A stretch of 64,000 nucleotides of DNA from Caldilineaceae bacterium (GCA_022827195.1 JAJDTL010000040.1:96730-160729), one strand, 5' to 3'; counted from the first letter of the stretch, positions 9,391-18,562 are shown. Numbers and translations: made by a program. Notes: generated from the letters alone by a model not told the origin.

Positions 9391-10127
9391 ATGAGTCCAT
9401 ACAGTGCGCAGGCCACGCAACTGACCGATTCTCTGCAACTCTCGATGCCGCCTGTAGGGGTCGCCTTCGTCGATGAGGCGCCTGAAGGCGTTCCATCCTA
9501 CGAAGATGTGGCTCCGGCGGGCTGTTCCTTCTGGCAGGAGGCGGCGCGCCGCGTCTTTTCGACAAGCGCCAAGGACCATGAGCTCTGCGCCATCGGCGTG
9601 CACACCCACAACCTGGCGGGCGCGTCCGAATCACAGCCGTCAGAACTACAAGCAGCGCTGGAAGCGATGCAGGGACTTGACTATGTGCGTGCGGAGGAAG
9701 TTGCCGCGATCCCGGTGATCGAGCAGGCCGTCCGACACGCGGTCTACGGTCCTCTGGCGGACATTCCGGTTGCTGCTGACGTGGTACTGATCTTTACGCA
9801 CGCGCAGCAAAGCCTGATCTTGACGGAGGCGGCGACTCGGGTCGATGAAGGCGTCCTGCCTGCGCCGTCGTCCCGCAGGTGACGAACGGTGGACGTGCTG
9901 CGATGAGCCTGGGCTGCTGCGGGGCGCGGGCCTATTTGGACGCGCTCTCGGACGAGATGGCTCTGTGGGCGCTGCCGGGAGAGAATCTGGACGCTTACTG
10001 TGCCGAGATCAGCGGGCTGGCAAAGTCAAACGGAATCCTAACGCTGTTTCACGAACGGCGGCGCGACGACGTGGCCGCGGGCGGAAGGCCAACGGTGCAG
10101 GAGTCGCTGGAACGGCTGTCCGGTTGA
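9391..10127 (+). pseudogene. DUF169-like protein, interrupted by one frameshift
   Basis: Two adjacent frames together make one DUF169-like protein. The first, from ATG 9391 (SD aaggag at 9376-9381), carries LQLSMPPVGVAFVD, CSFWQEAARRVF and CAIGVHTHNLAG, and stops at 9882 after VDEGVLPAP. The second resumes the same alignment in another frame as VVPQVTNGGRAAMSLGCCGARAYLDAL and continues to 10127. The switch falls around 9849-9870, and a single-base indel would restore one reading frame of about 245 aa. DUF169 proteins have no established function. Whether this is a real mutation, a programmed shift or an assembly error cannot be told here. Confidence 0.72.
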
Positions 10128-10324
10128 GAATTCCGTGGAAGCGAGGGCAGAGAGAGTGCCGTGGCCCGCGCAGCGAAGCATGGAGACAGCTGACGCGGAC
10201 AATCGGCTGCAATTGCAAGTCTGCTGTCCTCAGCTCTTATGGTCGCCTTTCCCGTTAGACGGCGGAAATGAGCGCGGTCCTCAGCCAGGAGAGTTGGAAT
10301 GCCCGTTTCGGTCTACGCTACGCA

Positions 10325-10345
10325 CGCCGGGGACCGGTCCCGGCG
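10325..10345. repeat. Near-perfect GC-rich inverted repeat
   Basis: cgccggggacc is followed directly by ggtcccggcg, a palindrome with one extra G in the left arm. It lies in the 464-base gap between the DUF169-like gene and the HlyD-type gene, about 70 bases upstream of the candidate promoter. It could be an operator or a remnant terminator. It has no T-run, so a simple intrinsic terminator is unlikely. The rest of the gap shows no credible gene. Confidence 0.4.
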
Positions 10346-10411
10346 CATCGGCTAGATGCGCAGGCACGCCCCAAAGGATCATTCCCTTTTTCGGTAGAGT
10401 TTGGACCGCCT

Positions 10412-10440
10412 TTGCATCGCTAGGACTCGATTGGTATACT
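10412..10440 (+). promoter_or_regulatory. Candidate sigma70-type promoter for the HlyD-type gene
   Basis: TTGCAT (10412-10417) and TATACT (10435-10440) are separated by exactly 17 bases. The predicted transcript would have a 5' leader of about 145 bases before ATG 10592. It sits in the gene-free stretch 10128-10591. Confidence 0.55.
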
Positions 10441-10591
10441 GTCTGCGTCTCGATGATAGCCCCGATCCGGGCGGTCCTCGTTGGAAAACCGCCGGACGGT
10501 GCCGCGCGGCGTTCTGCAGTTCCGTCTCTGTTTCCCCACAGCCAAGAGACTTCGAGGCTTCGAAGGCATCGACCCTTCGAAGGAGGCTAAA

Positions 10592-11896
10592 ATGATACGA
10601 ACATTAAGTCGGATTCTCCCCGGCCTATTCTTAATTGTATTGATCGCGCTTGCCGTCGCTCTGACCCGCGGCGGCGGATTCGGCGACTTGCTGGCGCCGG
10701 CCACGGTCTCGCAAGCGGAATCTGCGGAGGCCCAACTGGCGACTCCCACCTATTTCGGATCCTTGGAGGTGAGTAGATCGCGGGCGCTGGCCTCGGGCGT
10801 GAGCGGCGAAGTCTTGGAAGTCCTGGTCGAGGTAGGCGATCTGGTTCGGGAAGGCCAGCAGTTGATGCGGCTGGATACGACACCACTGGACTGGAGCATG
10901 CAGCGGGCGGAAATCGCACTGGAGTTGGCGCGTGTGGCTTTGCTGGAGATCAATGAGCAGTCTTCGGAGACCGAGTTGGCCGTAGCCGTAGCCAACCTGG
11001 AGCTGGCGCGGTCGAACCTGGCCAAACTGGAGGCGGGGGGAGGCACGGAAGAGGAGGTCGCAGCCCTGCAATCTCAGGCAAACGCTGCCTGGGCCCGCTA
11101 CAATGAGATCCTGGCCGGTCCGTCGGACGCGAGGCTGCAACAGCTGCATGCAAACGTGGAGCGGGCCGAACTTGCCGTGACTCTGGCGCAGCGGGCCTAC
11201 AACGAGATCTCCTGGCGGGGGGACGCGGGCGCTTCCCCGCAGGCGGCCAACTTGCATCGCGCCACAATCGATCTGAATGTAGCGCAGGCTGCTTTCGTGG
11301 AAGCGACCCAGCCCCCGCGCACATCCGAAGTCCAGGGCGCATTGGCGGCCGCCCAGCTGGCCCAGCACGCACTGAATGAACTGGAAAGAGGCGTGTCGGA
11401 AGTCAATATGGCGGTGGGAAGGGCGCAGGTCAGATCCGCAGAGGCCACGGTGGAACGGATCAAGGAGTTGACGCGAAGCCGGAGGTCGGCCGAGTTGCGC
11501 GTGAGCCAGGCGCTGATTGACCTGGAGGAAGCGCAGCAGCGACTCGACAGGGCGCAGGTGCGTGCGCCGTTTACGGGCATAGTGCTGATGCTCGATGTCG
11601 AAGAAGGGCAGGTGGTTGGCGGGTCTTCAACTGTGGCCGAGATCGGAGACGCGAATGCTCTGGAGCTTGTCGTGGGGATTCCACAGGACCAGGTGTTGAC
11701 GATGTCGGTGGGCGATCCCGTGCGAATCACACGATTCGGCAGCGACGAGATCTCGGTCATGTCGACTATTTTCAGCATCTCGCCTATCAGTGTTCCAGGC
11801 AAGGGCAACTCAACCTTTCCGGTAACGATTCGCCTGCCGGAAGAAGGCACGGCGCAGTTCAATCCGGGAATCTTCGTTTCGGCGACATTTGAATAG
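10592..11896 (+). CDS. HlyD/RND-type periplasmic adaptor protein (membrane fusion protein)
   Basis: Adaptor of 434 aa with one N-terminal membrane segment (about residues 7-24, LPGLFLIVLIALAVAL). A lipoyl-like half motif (VSGEVLEVLVEVGDLVREGQQLMRLD) follows, then a long Ala/Glu/Arg-rich alpha-helical hairpin (about 110-290), the second lipoyl half (VRAPFTGIVLMLDVEEGQVV) and a beta-barrel end. Such proteins bridge an inner-membrane exporter and the outside. ATG 10592 has an excellent SD (aaggagg). Upstream in-frame codons to 10481 are not expected to be translated. No ABC or RND partner lies nearby, and the next gene encodes an exported SH3-repeat protein. The cargo is unknown. Confidence 0.88.
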   Translation: MIRTLSRILPGLFLIVLIALAVALTRGGGFGDLLAPATVSQAESAEAQLATPTYFGSLEVSRSRALASGVSGEVLEVLVEVGDLVREGQQLMRLDTTPLDWSMQRAEIALELARVALLEINEQSSETELAVAVANLELARSNLAKLEAGGGTEEEVAALQSQANAAWARYNEILAGPSDARLQQLHANVERAELAVTLAQRAYNEISWRGDAGASPQAANLHRATIDLNVAQAAFVEATQPPRTSEVQGALAAAQLAQHALNELERGVSEVNMAVGRAQVRSAEATVERIKELTRSRRSAELRVSQALIDLEEAQQRLDRAQVRAPFTGIVLMLDVEEGQVVGGSSTVAEIGDANALELVVGIPQDQVLTMSVGDPVRITRFGSDEISVMSTIFSISPISVPGKGNSTFPVTIRLPEEGTAQFNPGIFVSATFE

Positions 11897-12147
11897 TGCA
11901 GATATTTTCGCGCCTTGGGCACGCCCTGCATGGCTCCAGCCGGCCAGCGCCGCCGGCGGTGAAAGAGCAGGCAGACTCCTTGAATTCTCTTCCAAGTACC
12001 GGGTAGACTCTCTGGCAAGAAAATGGATGGCCCTGGATTGACAGGACGTTTCTCCTGCTGTCGGAATTTCGCTGGACCGGCTGGGGCTTCCGTCCCAGGT
12101 GGGGAGCAATTGATGACGCCCCGTTATCATGCGATGGAGAGTAGGCG

Positions 12148-13416
12148 ATGAAGATTCGAACCGCTGTATGCTTCGCGTTGCTTCTCTGCGTCGCGTTGAT
12201 TCTGCCCGGGACGGTTTTCGGCAGCGATGCGAGGGATTCGTTGTCGCAGACGACTTCAAACACGCCGACGGTGCTGGCGGTCGTCCGAAACCAGGGCACG
12301 CAGCTCCATGACCGTCCCGACGGCGAACCGTTTCAGAGCTTGGTTGGCGGCACACTGGTAACCGCGCGCTTGCGGTCTCGCGACCTGAAGTGGGTGCTTG
12401 TTGCAACGCGGGATGAGTCCGTAGGCTGGGTTGAAGTGAGAACATTGCTGGCTGCCGGGCTGAGCCGCCTGCCAATCGAGCAACCTACGCCGACGCCCAC
12501 GGCGACATCCGAGCCGACTGTGGAGAGTAGCCCAACGCCATTGCCCGCCGCGACTGCGACATCGACTGCCACTGTGGAGCCAGAGCCACCAGACGAGGCA
12601 AATGCCACACCGACCGCGACCGGAACGCCAGACGGGACGATGGCAGCTATGACACCGGAAGCGACCGGGGGCGTGACGCCCGAGGCAGCTGGTGAGGTGA
12701 TGACCGAAACGGGCACGCCTGAGCCCGCGGTTGAAGCGACCCCGGAGGCGACAGCAGAGGCGGAGATGATGGAGCCTACTGCGACACCGTTTGTGCCGCC
12801 GGAAGGTCCCACGGCGCTGGCTCTGGCGCGCATCGATGGGGCAAACCTGTGGCAAAATGATGACGGCGCTTTTGTTGCCCATTTCGAAGCCGGCAAGCGC
12901 CTGACCGCGGCGTATCGCACGGAAGAGAGCGAATGGTTCTTCGTCTTTGATGACGACGGCGTTCATGGCTGGGTATCGGCCGACGAGCTTCTTGTCGTAG
13001 GCGCGGACACGTTGCCGGTAATGGAGTTCCTGTCGGACCCGACGACTGAGGAAGTCCTCGAAAAGGTTGTCGTGACCGTCAATACAGGCGGCGTTCGCCT
13101 CAATGTGCGCGCCGGGCCGGGCACCGACTACGACATTGTAGCCAGGGCAGTGGCCGGCGTAGAGTTCAACGCGATCGGACGAACAGAGGCGAGTGACTGG
13201 GTCCAGGTCGCGATCGCCGATCTGCCCAGCGGCCATGGCTGGGTATCGGCTCTCTTTGTAACCGTTGCCGGTTCACTGGAGCAACTGCCTGTTGTCGAAG
13301 AAGAAGAGGACGAAACAACCGAAGATGTAGGAAGCGGGACCGAGGAAGGCAGCCAATTCCCTCTTCGGGTCCACTTACTACCTTTTACATCTCACTCGAA
13401 AACGACCATCGTGTGA
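12148..13416 (+). CDS. Secreted protein with repeated SH3b domains and Thr/Pro linker
   Basis: Protein of 422 aa with a signal peptide (MKIRTAVCFALLLCVALILP, cleavage near residue 25). Three SH3b-like modules are visible: about 35-105 (with VGWVEVRTLL), about 225-295 (with VHGWVSADELLVV), and about 310-375, the last with the classic GGVRLNVRAGPGTDYDIV opening. Modules 1 and 2 are joined by about 110 residues rich in Thr, Pro, Ala and Glu. SH3b domains usually bind cell-wall or surface ligands. No catalytic domain is seen, so a binding or sensing role is inferred. The last 25 bases overlap the 3' end of the convergent gene on the minus strand. Confidence 0.85.
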   Translation: MKIRTAVCFALLLCVALILPGTVFGSDARDSLSQTTSNTPTVLAVVRNQGTQLHDRPDGEPFQSLVGGTLVTARLRSRDLKWVLVATRDESVGWVEVRTLLAAGLSRLPIEQPTPTPTATSEPTVESSPTPLPAATATSTATVEPEPPDEANATPTATGTPDGTMAAMTPEATGGVTPEAAGEVMTETGTPEPAVEATPEATAEAEMMEPTATPFVPPEGPTALALARIDGANLWQNDDGAFVAHFEAGKRLTAAYRTEESEWFFVFDDDGVHGWVSADELLVVGADTLPVMEFLSDPTTEEVLEKVVVTVNTGGVRLNVRAGPGTDYDIVARAVAGVEFNAIGRTEASDWVQVAIADLPSGHGWVSALFVTVAGSLEQLPVVEEEEDETTEDVGSGTEEGSQFPLRVHLLPFTSHSKTTIV

Positions 13417-15563
13417 TAGTGCACGGTCGGTATTCTGACCCGTATTTCCCCGTCTTCAACTTCGAAATCCAGCTCTTCGCCATCCGGCGCCGTGTAAACG
13501 CGTATATTGGGTTTGCTGGGCGCGGCGATCCGAAGCATGAGATCGTGTGCTGGCGTGATCTCTTCGATGGGATTGGCCCAGTTTAGCTGCCCCGCGCCTT
13601 CTATCCGGCCGTGCCTGACATCGTGGCCGGGCACCGCCTGCAGGTTGACAATATGCACGACCAGCCTTGAGCCAGCCTTCTCCTGGCGGCCGGCCGGGAT
13701 TCCCGGCGCGGCAAACCTCTGTTGAAAAGCGGTCAACTTCAGGCCGGCGCTGCCGACCAGCGCAACCGGAGGCCCTGCCGCGGCTGCCCAGCGTACGGCG
13801 TTGAGCAGGAGATGGCGGCAGTGGATGTAGTGCCGCTGGAAGTATGCGCGTTCGGGCAGGCCGGCGAAGTAGACAACGCGCCCTTTGCCATGCTGCCTGG
13901 TAGTCACTGCCGGATGGCTGGTCGGCATCTCCGGCGGCGGATCGCCCCAAGTAATACGGCGCGGCGCGATGCTGTAGTCGATCAGGGGAAGGACCACACT
14001 GGCGGCAGTTTCTGTTCCGCCCCGGGCCTCTACCTTCCATTGGGCCGTCGCCAGCGAAAGAGGCGTACCTGACGGCAGGCCCTCTCCAACCACGCTTCCC
14101 TGCCCAAGCTGCAGAAATGATGTGTTGAAGTTTAAGGCTTCCCTGTAGGAGACGCCGAACACTTCGCGCAGGCCGAAATCGCCGCGGCGGTTGCCCTGTT
14201 CGTCGTAGAGGGAAGTCGAGTGGGTTGCCACTAGGCCGCCGCCGCGCTCAACATATTGGGCGATTGCTTCGACCTGGTCGTCGCTGAGACAGGCGGCATT
14301 CGGCAGGACAAGAACGCGGTAGTCGCCCAGTCTGTCCGCCGTCAAGTCCCTTCCCAGCGCGATGTCAGTGAGAAGGTGGCCGTCTGCCAGCGCCTTGAAG
14401 GCGCCGTTGAAGTCATGCAGGTATGCCGCGGGACGGTCGTCGGCGTAGTAGAGGCGTGTGGGCAAGGAAAGGTGTACGGCGGCATAACGGAGGGGGTCGG
14501 CTTCAACGCACCAGGGAGAGCGGGCGCGGACGGCCGCTGAGACCGGCGCCATGTCGGCGTAAGCGGCAGGATCGAGACTGCCGTCGGGATAGAAGGAATC
14601 GATCATCATCGGGTCGCAGCCGTTGGCGAGCGGCGTAAGACATTGCGCCATCAGATGGGCCCGGGGCTTGGTCGTCCAGTCCCACATAGGGCCGACGAAG
14701 CGCCCGAACGAGATGATTGGCCGTCGCGAGGTCAGGGCGCGGGCGTAGGTGGCGTTTCGCATCCATTCGAAAGTGTAGTCTCCAAAGGCCTCGACCAGGA
14801 CCTCGTCGTCAATCGGCACGTCGCGCTCGGGCCACTGACCCACCCATTCGATCTCACGCGTCTCTGGATAGACGTTGTGGCTGAAGGCCCAATCAGGCTG
14901 CGACGCCTTGACCAGCGCCTGCGCCTCGCGCAAGAATTCGTGGAGGACGCGACTCCGCCACTGCATAAAGGTGCGACCCAGGCGAGTCTGCCACTGTTCT
15001 CGCGTAGGCAGCGGATGGCCGGTCTTGATTCTGAAGGCGCGCTGACAGTAGTCGCAGTAGCAGCCCCCCGGGCCCCAGTCGACGCGGTCGAGGAAGATGC
15101 CGACGGCGTCGTCGTAGCCCTCCGCCAGCTCCTGCAGCTGCCCGAGGACACGCTGCCGGTAAGGCGAGTTCAGGCAGGTCCAAGGAAAGTCGCTGATGCT
15201 CACTTCGGGTAGGGCCGCGCCTTCGCTGTTGCGCTGGCTCCAGTCGGGATTCCGGTCCGCGGCCCAGGTGTCGTTACAGGTGCAGTAGTAGATGACGCTT
15301 GCGATCTCCCTGGCCCGCAGAGCGGCGATGACTTCCGCAAGGAGGTCGCGACCGGCAAGAGTCTCATGCTGGTGCCCGGCACGCGTCGGGTAATAGGCGC
15401 TGCCGTGCACGCATTTGGCGAAGGCCCAGAAGACGGTGCCGCCGGCGCGGGCGGCAAGCTCCGCGATCTGCTCTGCATCGGCCTCGCGCATGAAACGTGG
15501 GTCCCAGTCGGGCGTGTGCATATCGGGGTGGAGATGGACGTGAACGGTGTTTGGGTCAAGCAT
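13392..15563 (-). CDS. Glycoside-hydrolase-like protein with beta-galactosidase trimerisation-type domain
   Basis: Protein of 723 aa with no signal peptide. The N-terminal about 350 residues look like the TIM barrel of hypothetical glycosyl hydrolases of the GHL6 kind: HPDMHTPDW, VIYYCTCNDTWAADRNPDW, GIFLDRVDWGPGGCYCDYC. Next comes a flavodoxin-like region of the GH42 trimerisation type (DYRVLVLPNAACLSDDQVEAIAQYVERGGGLV, about 420-450), and the C-terminus is beta-rich. This suggests a cytosolic glycosidase acting on oligosaccharides. Family members are poorly characterised and catalytic acids cannot be named with certainty. ATG 15563 is followed by a gap shared with the divergent dehydratase gene. 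Confidence 0.75.
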   Translation of the reverse strand: MLDPNTVHVHLHPDMHTPDWDPRFMREADAEQIAELAARAGGTVFWAFAKCVHGSAYYPTRAGHQHETLAGRDLLAEVIAALRAREIASVIYYCTCNDTWAADRNPDWSQRNSEGAALPEVSISDFPWTCLNSPYRQRVLGQLQELAEGYDDAVGIFLDRVDWGPGGCYCDYCQRAFRIKTGHPLPTREQWQTRLGRTFMQWRSRVLHEFLREAQALVKASQPDWAFSHNVYPETREIEWVGQWPERDVPIDDEVLVEAFGDYTFEWMRNATYARALTSRRPIISFGRFVGPMWDWTTKPRAHLMAQCLTPLANGCDPMMIDSFYPDGSLDPAAYADMAPVSAAVRARSPWCVEADPLRYAAVHLSLPTRLYYADDRPAAYLHDFNGAFKALADGHLLTDIALGRDLTADRLGDYRVLVLPNAACLSDDQVEAIAQYVERGGGLVATHSTSLYDEQGNRRGDFGLREVFGVSYREALNFNTSFLQLGQGSVVGEGLPSGTPLSLATAQWKVEARGGTETAASVVLPLIDYSIAPRRITWGDPPPEMPTSHPAVTTRQHGKGRVVYFAGLPERAYFQRHYIHCRHLLLNAVRWAAAAGPPVALVGSAGLKLTAFQQRFAAPGIPAGRQEKAGSRLVVHIVNLQAVPGHDVRHGRIEGAGQLNWANPIEEITPAHDLMLRIAAPSKPNIRVYTAPDGEELDFEVEDGEIRVRIPTVHYHTMVVFE

Positions 15564-15732
15564 GGCAGTTCCCGCTCCAGGTGGTTTGCAGTCGAGATGG
15601 GGTTACGCTAGCACAGCGCCAGAAGTTTGTCTAAGGGCCATTCCGAAGCTGATGGATACCGCTTCCTCCCAATCTTGTCCGGAACGCAAGGGGGGTAGGC
15701 GCGCGGCAACCCTCGCAGCCCAAATCTCCCGA

Positions 15733-15761
15733 TTGACACGACCGGGCCGCTCCTGTATATT
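15733..15761 (+). promoter_or_regulatory. Strong sigma70-type promoter upstream of the enolase-superfamily gene
   Basis: TTGACA (15733-15738) matches the -35 consensus exactly. TATATT (15756-15761) follows after 17 bases. It lies in the 312-base gap between the divergent glycoside-hydrolase-like gene and the dehydratase gene, and would give a leader of about 110 bases before ATG 15876. No other structure was seen in this gap. Confidence 0.65.
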
Positions 15762-15875
15762 TGGGTTCCTGAACGACCTTTCCCGCAAGTGTCAGCGATT
15801 CCAGCGAGTGCAATCGAAGGGATGTAAACCGGACCGCCATTGCGATGGCGGCGGGCCAAATGGGCGAGAAAAAGC

Positions 15876-16997
15876 ATGAAAATCAAGGAAGTCGAAACGA
15901 TTATCGTCAACAATGTCCCGCCTTATCGCGGCGGCAGCTTATGGCTGTTCGTGAAGCTGATCACCGATGAGGGCATCACGGGGCTGGGAGAGCGGCCTTC
16001 GGGCAACGCCAGGAATCTGGACGCGCAGGTCAGGCTCATCAAGGACCTGGGCGAGCAGTTCGTAATAGGCGCCAGTCCGTTTGAGATTGAGAAGCTATGG
16101 CAGACCATCTTTGCATCGCGCCACGACTACCGCCACCCGGGGCTGGACATGACGCCGGCGCTGAGCGCGATCGAGATGGCCTGCTGGGACATCGTCGGCA
16201 AAGCGACCGGGCAGCCAATCTACAACCTCTTGGGCGGGCGCTGCCACGACAAGCTGCGCGCCTACGCCTATATGCCGTCCGAGGGGATCTGGGAGCAACC
16301 GGAAAAGGCGGGGGAGATTGCGGCGAAGCTGGTTGAAGAGGGAAACACGGCCTGCAAGTTCGATCCGTTTCAGCCGATTTTCCCAAACCCGAGCGACTAT
16401 TCGCTGAAGACGATCCGCCACGTAGCAAAGATCTTTCAGTGCATCCGCGACGCGGTCGGCGACGAGCTGGAAGTCGGCATTGGCACGCACGGGCAGTTCA
16501 GCACTGCGGGCGCGATCCGGGTCGCCAAGGTGCTGGAGGAGTTCGACCCCTTTTGGTTCGAGGAGCCTGTACCGCCCGAAAACATCGACGAGATGGCGCG
16601 CGTGGCCGCGCACACGACCATACCGATCGCCACCGGCGAACGGCTGGTAACGAAGTTCGAGTTTGCCGAGCTGCTTAAGAAACAGGCAGCGCAGATTCTG
16701 CAGCTGGATGTGGGGCAGTGCGGCGGAATCCTGGAGTCAAAGAAGATCGCAGGTATGGCCGAAGCGCACTACGCCATGATCGCGCCGCACATGTACTGCG
16801 GGCCGGTGGCCGCGGCGGCAGCCATTCAGCTGGATACCTGCTCGCCCAATTTTCTGATCCAGGAGTACAACGGTACAGGCCTGCACCAGGAGATCTTCAC
16901 GGAGCCGATCCGCTTTGAGAAAGGCTTCGTCATCCCGCCCACCGGGCCGGGCCTTGGCGTGGAGTTGGATGAGGCGGCCCTGAAGAGGCACACCTAG
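15876..16997 (+). CDS. Mandelate racemase/muconate lactonizing enzyme family protein (sugar-acid dehydratase-like)
   Basis: Enolase-superfamily protein of 373 aa. It has the N-terminal capping domain, then a barrel with CKFDPF, GIGTHGQF, WFEEPVPPENIDEM, PIATGERL and IAPHMYCGPV. These line up with D-galactonate dehydratase-type enzymes, which dehydrate aldonic acids using Mg2+. The second and third metal ligands (Glu of EEP, Glu of GER) and both candidate catalytic His residues are present. The first metal ligand, normally Asp two residues before the His of the GxHG block, is Gly here. ATG 15876 is preferred over the in-frame GTG at 15840 because family homology starts there. An SDR gene follows 50 bases later. 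The substrate is unknown. Confidence 0.88.
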   Translation: MKIKEVETIIVNNVPPYRGGSLWLFVKLITDEGITGLGERPSGNARNLDAQVRLIKDLGEQFVIGASPFEIEKLWQTIFASRHDYRHPGLDMTPALSAIEMACWDIVGKATGQPIYNLLGGRCHDKLRAYAYMPSEGIWEQPEKAGEIAAKLVEEGNTACKFDPFQPIFPNPSDYSLKTIRHVAKIFQCIRDAVGDELEVGIGTHGQFSTAGAIRVAKVLEEFDPFWFEEPVPPENIDEMARVAAHTTIPIATGERLVTKFEFAELLKKQAAQILQLDVGQCGGILESKKIAGMAEAHYAMIAPHMYCGPVAAAAAIQLDTCSPNFLIQEYNGTGLHQEIFTEPIRFEKGFVIPPTGPGLGVELDEAALKRHT

Positions 16998-17047
16998 AGG
17001 GATGTCGCAGCGGCACTGAGACAGAAGAGGCCGTTTGAAACAGAGGG

Positions 17048-17887
17048 ATGCTGACGATGGGCAGGCTTGACGGGAAGGTGGCGATTGTAACGGGCGCCGG
17101 GCGCGGGCACGGCGAGGCGGTCGCGCTGCGATTTGCTGCGGAGGGAGCCGCGGTCGCGTTGTGCGACGTTATTGCGGCCGAACAGCTGGAAGAGCGGGTC
17201 GGCAACCGCATTCGCGCGCACGGAGGACAGGCACTATGCCTCCGGACCGACGTGTCGCAGGAAGATGATGTCAGCCGGATGGTGGAGGACACGCTTTCCT
17301 GCTTCGGGACTGTCGACATACTGGTCAATGTCGTGGGGATTGCCGGCCCGACCGAAGACGTCTGGACAATGAGCCTGGCGTCATGGCGCACCACACTCAC
17401 GGTCAATCTCGACTCGATGTTCCTGTGCTGCAAGTACGCGCTGCCGGAGATGATACGCAAACAGTATGGCCGGGTGATCAACTTCAGCTCGGGCACCGGC
17501 AAACAGCCGCTCTCGCACCGCACGCCCTATGCCACGTCGAAGATGGGCGTGATCGGTTTCACCCGCACGCTGGCGGCGGACGTGGGCCGCTACAACATAA
17601 CCGTCAACGCGATCTGTCCAGGCACGCACGAGGAGCGCACGATGGAGTTGGAACGGGCGCGCGCGGCGTACCGCGGTGCAGAGTTTGACGAGGAGGGCGC
17701 GCGGCGCCGCTACCGTGAACGAGGACCGAAGGCAGTAATTGCGGGGCGCTGGTGCGCAGACGAGGGTTTCGTCGAGAAGGGATCCGGTTCAGAGGACGCG
17801 GCCGGAATCGCGGTCTTCCTGGCGTCAGATGATGCCGCCAACATGTCCGGGCAGGATATCAATTCCGGAGGCTGGGTGATGTGGTAG
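17048..17887 (+). CDS. Short-chain dehydrogenase/reductase (SDR)
   Basis: Classical SDR of 279 aa. The cofactor motif is TGAGRGHG near residue 18, with His in place of the usual Ile. It is followed by the VNVVG block (in place of NNAG) and a catalytic Ser-Tyr-Lys set in NFSSG...PYATSK. The C-terminal FLASDDAANMSGQDINSGGWVMW block is typical of 3-oxoacyl-ACP reductase-like or sugar dehydrogenases. An insertion of about 40 residues (EERTMELERARAAYRG and onward) follows the PG motif. It lies just after the dehydratase-like gene and may share its transcript, so oxidation of a hydroxy acid or sugar is plausible. Confidence 0.9.
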   Translation: MLTMGRLDGKVAIVTGAGRGHGEAVALRFAAEGAAVALCDVIAAEQLEERVGNRIRAHGGQALCLRTDVSQEDDVSRMVEDTLSCFGTVDILVNVVGIAGPTEDVWTMSLASWRTTLTVNLDSMFLCCKYALPEMIRKQYGRVINFSSGTGKQPLSHRTPYATSKMGVIGFTRTLAADVGRYNITVNAICPGTHEERTMELERARAAYRGAEFDEEGARRRYRERGPKAVIAGRWCADEGFVEKGSGSEDAAGIAVFLASDDAANMSGQDINSGGWVMW

Positions 17888-18007
17888 CGGGGCCGTTGCT
17901 GCTGCCTCCCGCCTTTAGCACTTTCTCCGGGCGAGAACTTTCAAGTCTGCGGCCTACGCCTGTGTCAGGCCAGGTCGATGCAATGGGTTCGGCTTCGGCG
18001 CTCTCGC

Positions 18008-18433
18008 TCATTCTTCGCTGTATTCTTCGCCTTCCTCCAGGATTAGCTGAACGCCGTCCGCGACGGTCCACCGTTCATATTCCCTTCTAAGCGCTTTCAG
18101 GACGGTGACGCGCGTCCTTTCATTGTCATAGAACTTCCCCTTTTCCATAAACCTCAACAGAAACTTCAGCCTCTTGAGGCAGAGCTTTTTGGCACGCTCG
18201 CCAATACGTGTGCTTGAGTCCAGGCCGGAAGAGGTCGCCGCCAGTTGACGGCGGAAGGGTTCTACCCAGGACTCGGGTGGACGGCCCTGGTTGACGATGA
18301 AATTGGCATCTTTGAGCCTGACGCCATACTGTTCGAAAACGCGCGCGGTAATCCTGTTCAGCGAGATCATAATCAGCGCGAAAACGACCCCGATGGCGCA
18401 GCCGAACAATATGATCATTACAAATGTCGACAC
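18008..18433 (-). CDS. Small membrane-anchored protein of unknown function
   Basis: About 141 aa from GTG 18433, or up to 166 aa if translation begins at 18508. One N-terminal membrane helix (FVMIILFGCAIGVVFALIMI) is followed by a charged cytosolic tail rich in Arg, Lys and Glu, ending in EEGEEYSEE. GTG 18433 is preferred because the extra 25 upstream residues do not look like protein and carry no helix. No family is recognised. It is divergent from the ABC importer operon and shares the control region 18434-18740 with it, but nothing else links it to transport. Confidence 0.6.
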   Translation of the reverse strand: MSTFVMIILFGCAIGVVFALIMISLNRITARVFEQYGVRLKDANFIVNQGRPPESWVEPFRRQLAATSSGLDSSTRIGERAKKLCLKRLKFLLRFMEKGKFYDNERTRVTVLKALRREYERWTVADGVQLILEEGEEYSEE

Positions 18434-18501
18434 TTGGACATTCCTGTTTGATAGTGAGGGGGAAGGCAGAGCGCGGTAAGGGTACCGTGCGATTGACCAA
18501 G

Positions 18502-18562
18502 TTGACAAAACACAGAAAAGCTGGATACTGTGTTTGAATTATACACATCTTGCGCGTATAGT
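18502..18562 (+). promoter_or_regulatory. Tandem candidate promoters for the ABC importer operon
   Basis: Two sigma70-like pairs lie end to end: TTGACA (18502-18507) with GATACT (18524-18529), spacing 16, and TTGAAT (18534-18539) with TATAGT (18557-18562), spacing 17. They are in the AT-rich divergent region upstream of the solute-binding protein gene. The predicted leader is about 170-210 bases long. Leader sequence 18600-18644 can form a weak hairpin (tggcga/tcgcca). Confidence 0.55.

Noticed and set aside
10135..10590. 151-codon frame upstream of the HlyD-type gene
   Set aside because: Overlaps the candidate promoter and inverted repeat and has no recognisable protein features.
12256..13236. 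Long minus-strand frame opposite the SH3-repeat gene
   Set aside because: Arg/His/Gly-rich translation typical of an antisense shadow in GC-rich DNA. The plus-strand gene has a signal peptide and SH3 blocks.
13392..13416. Overlap of the convergent SH3 and glycoside-hydrolase-like genes as a possible annotation error
   Set aside because: Both stop codons are clear and both C-termini look natural. A 25-base tail-to-tail overlap is common.
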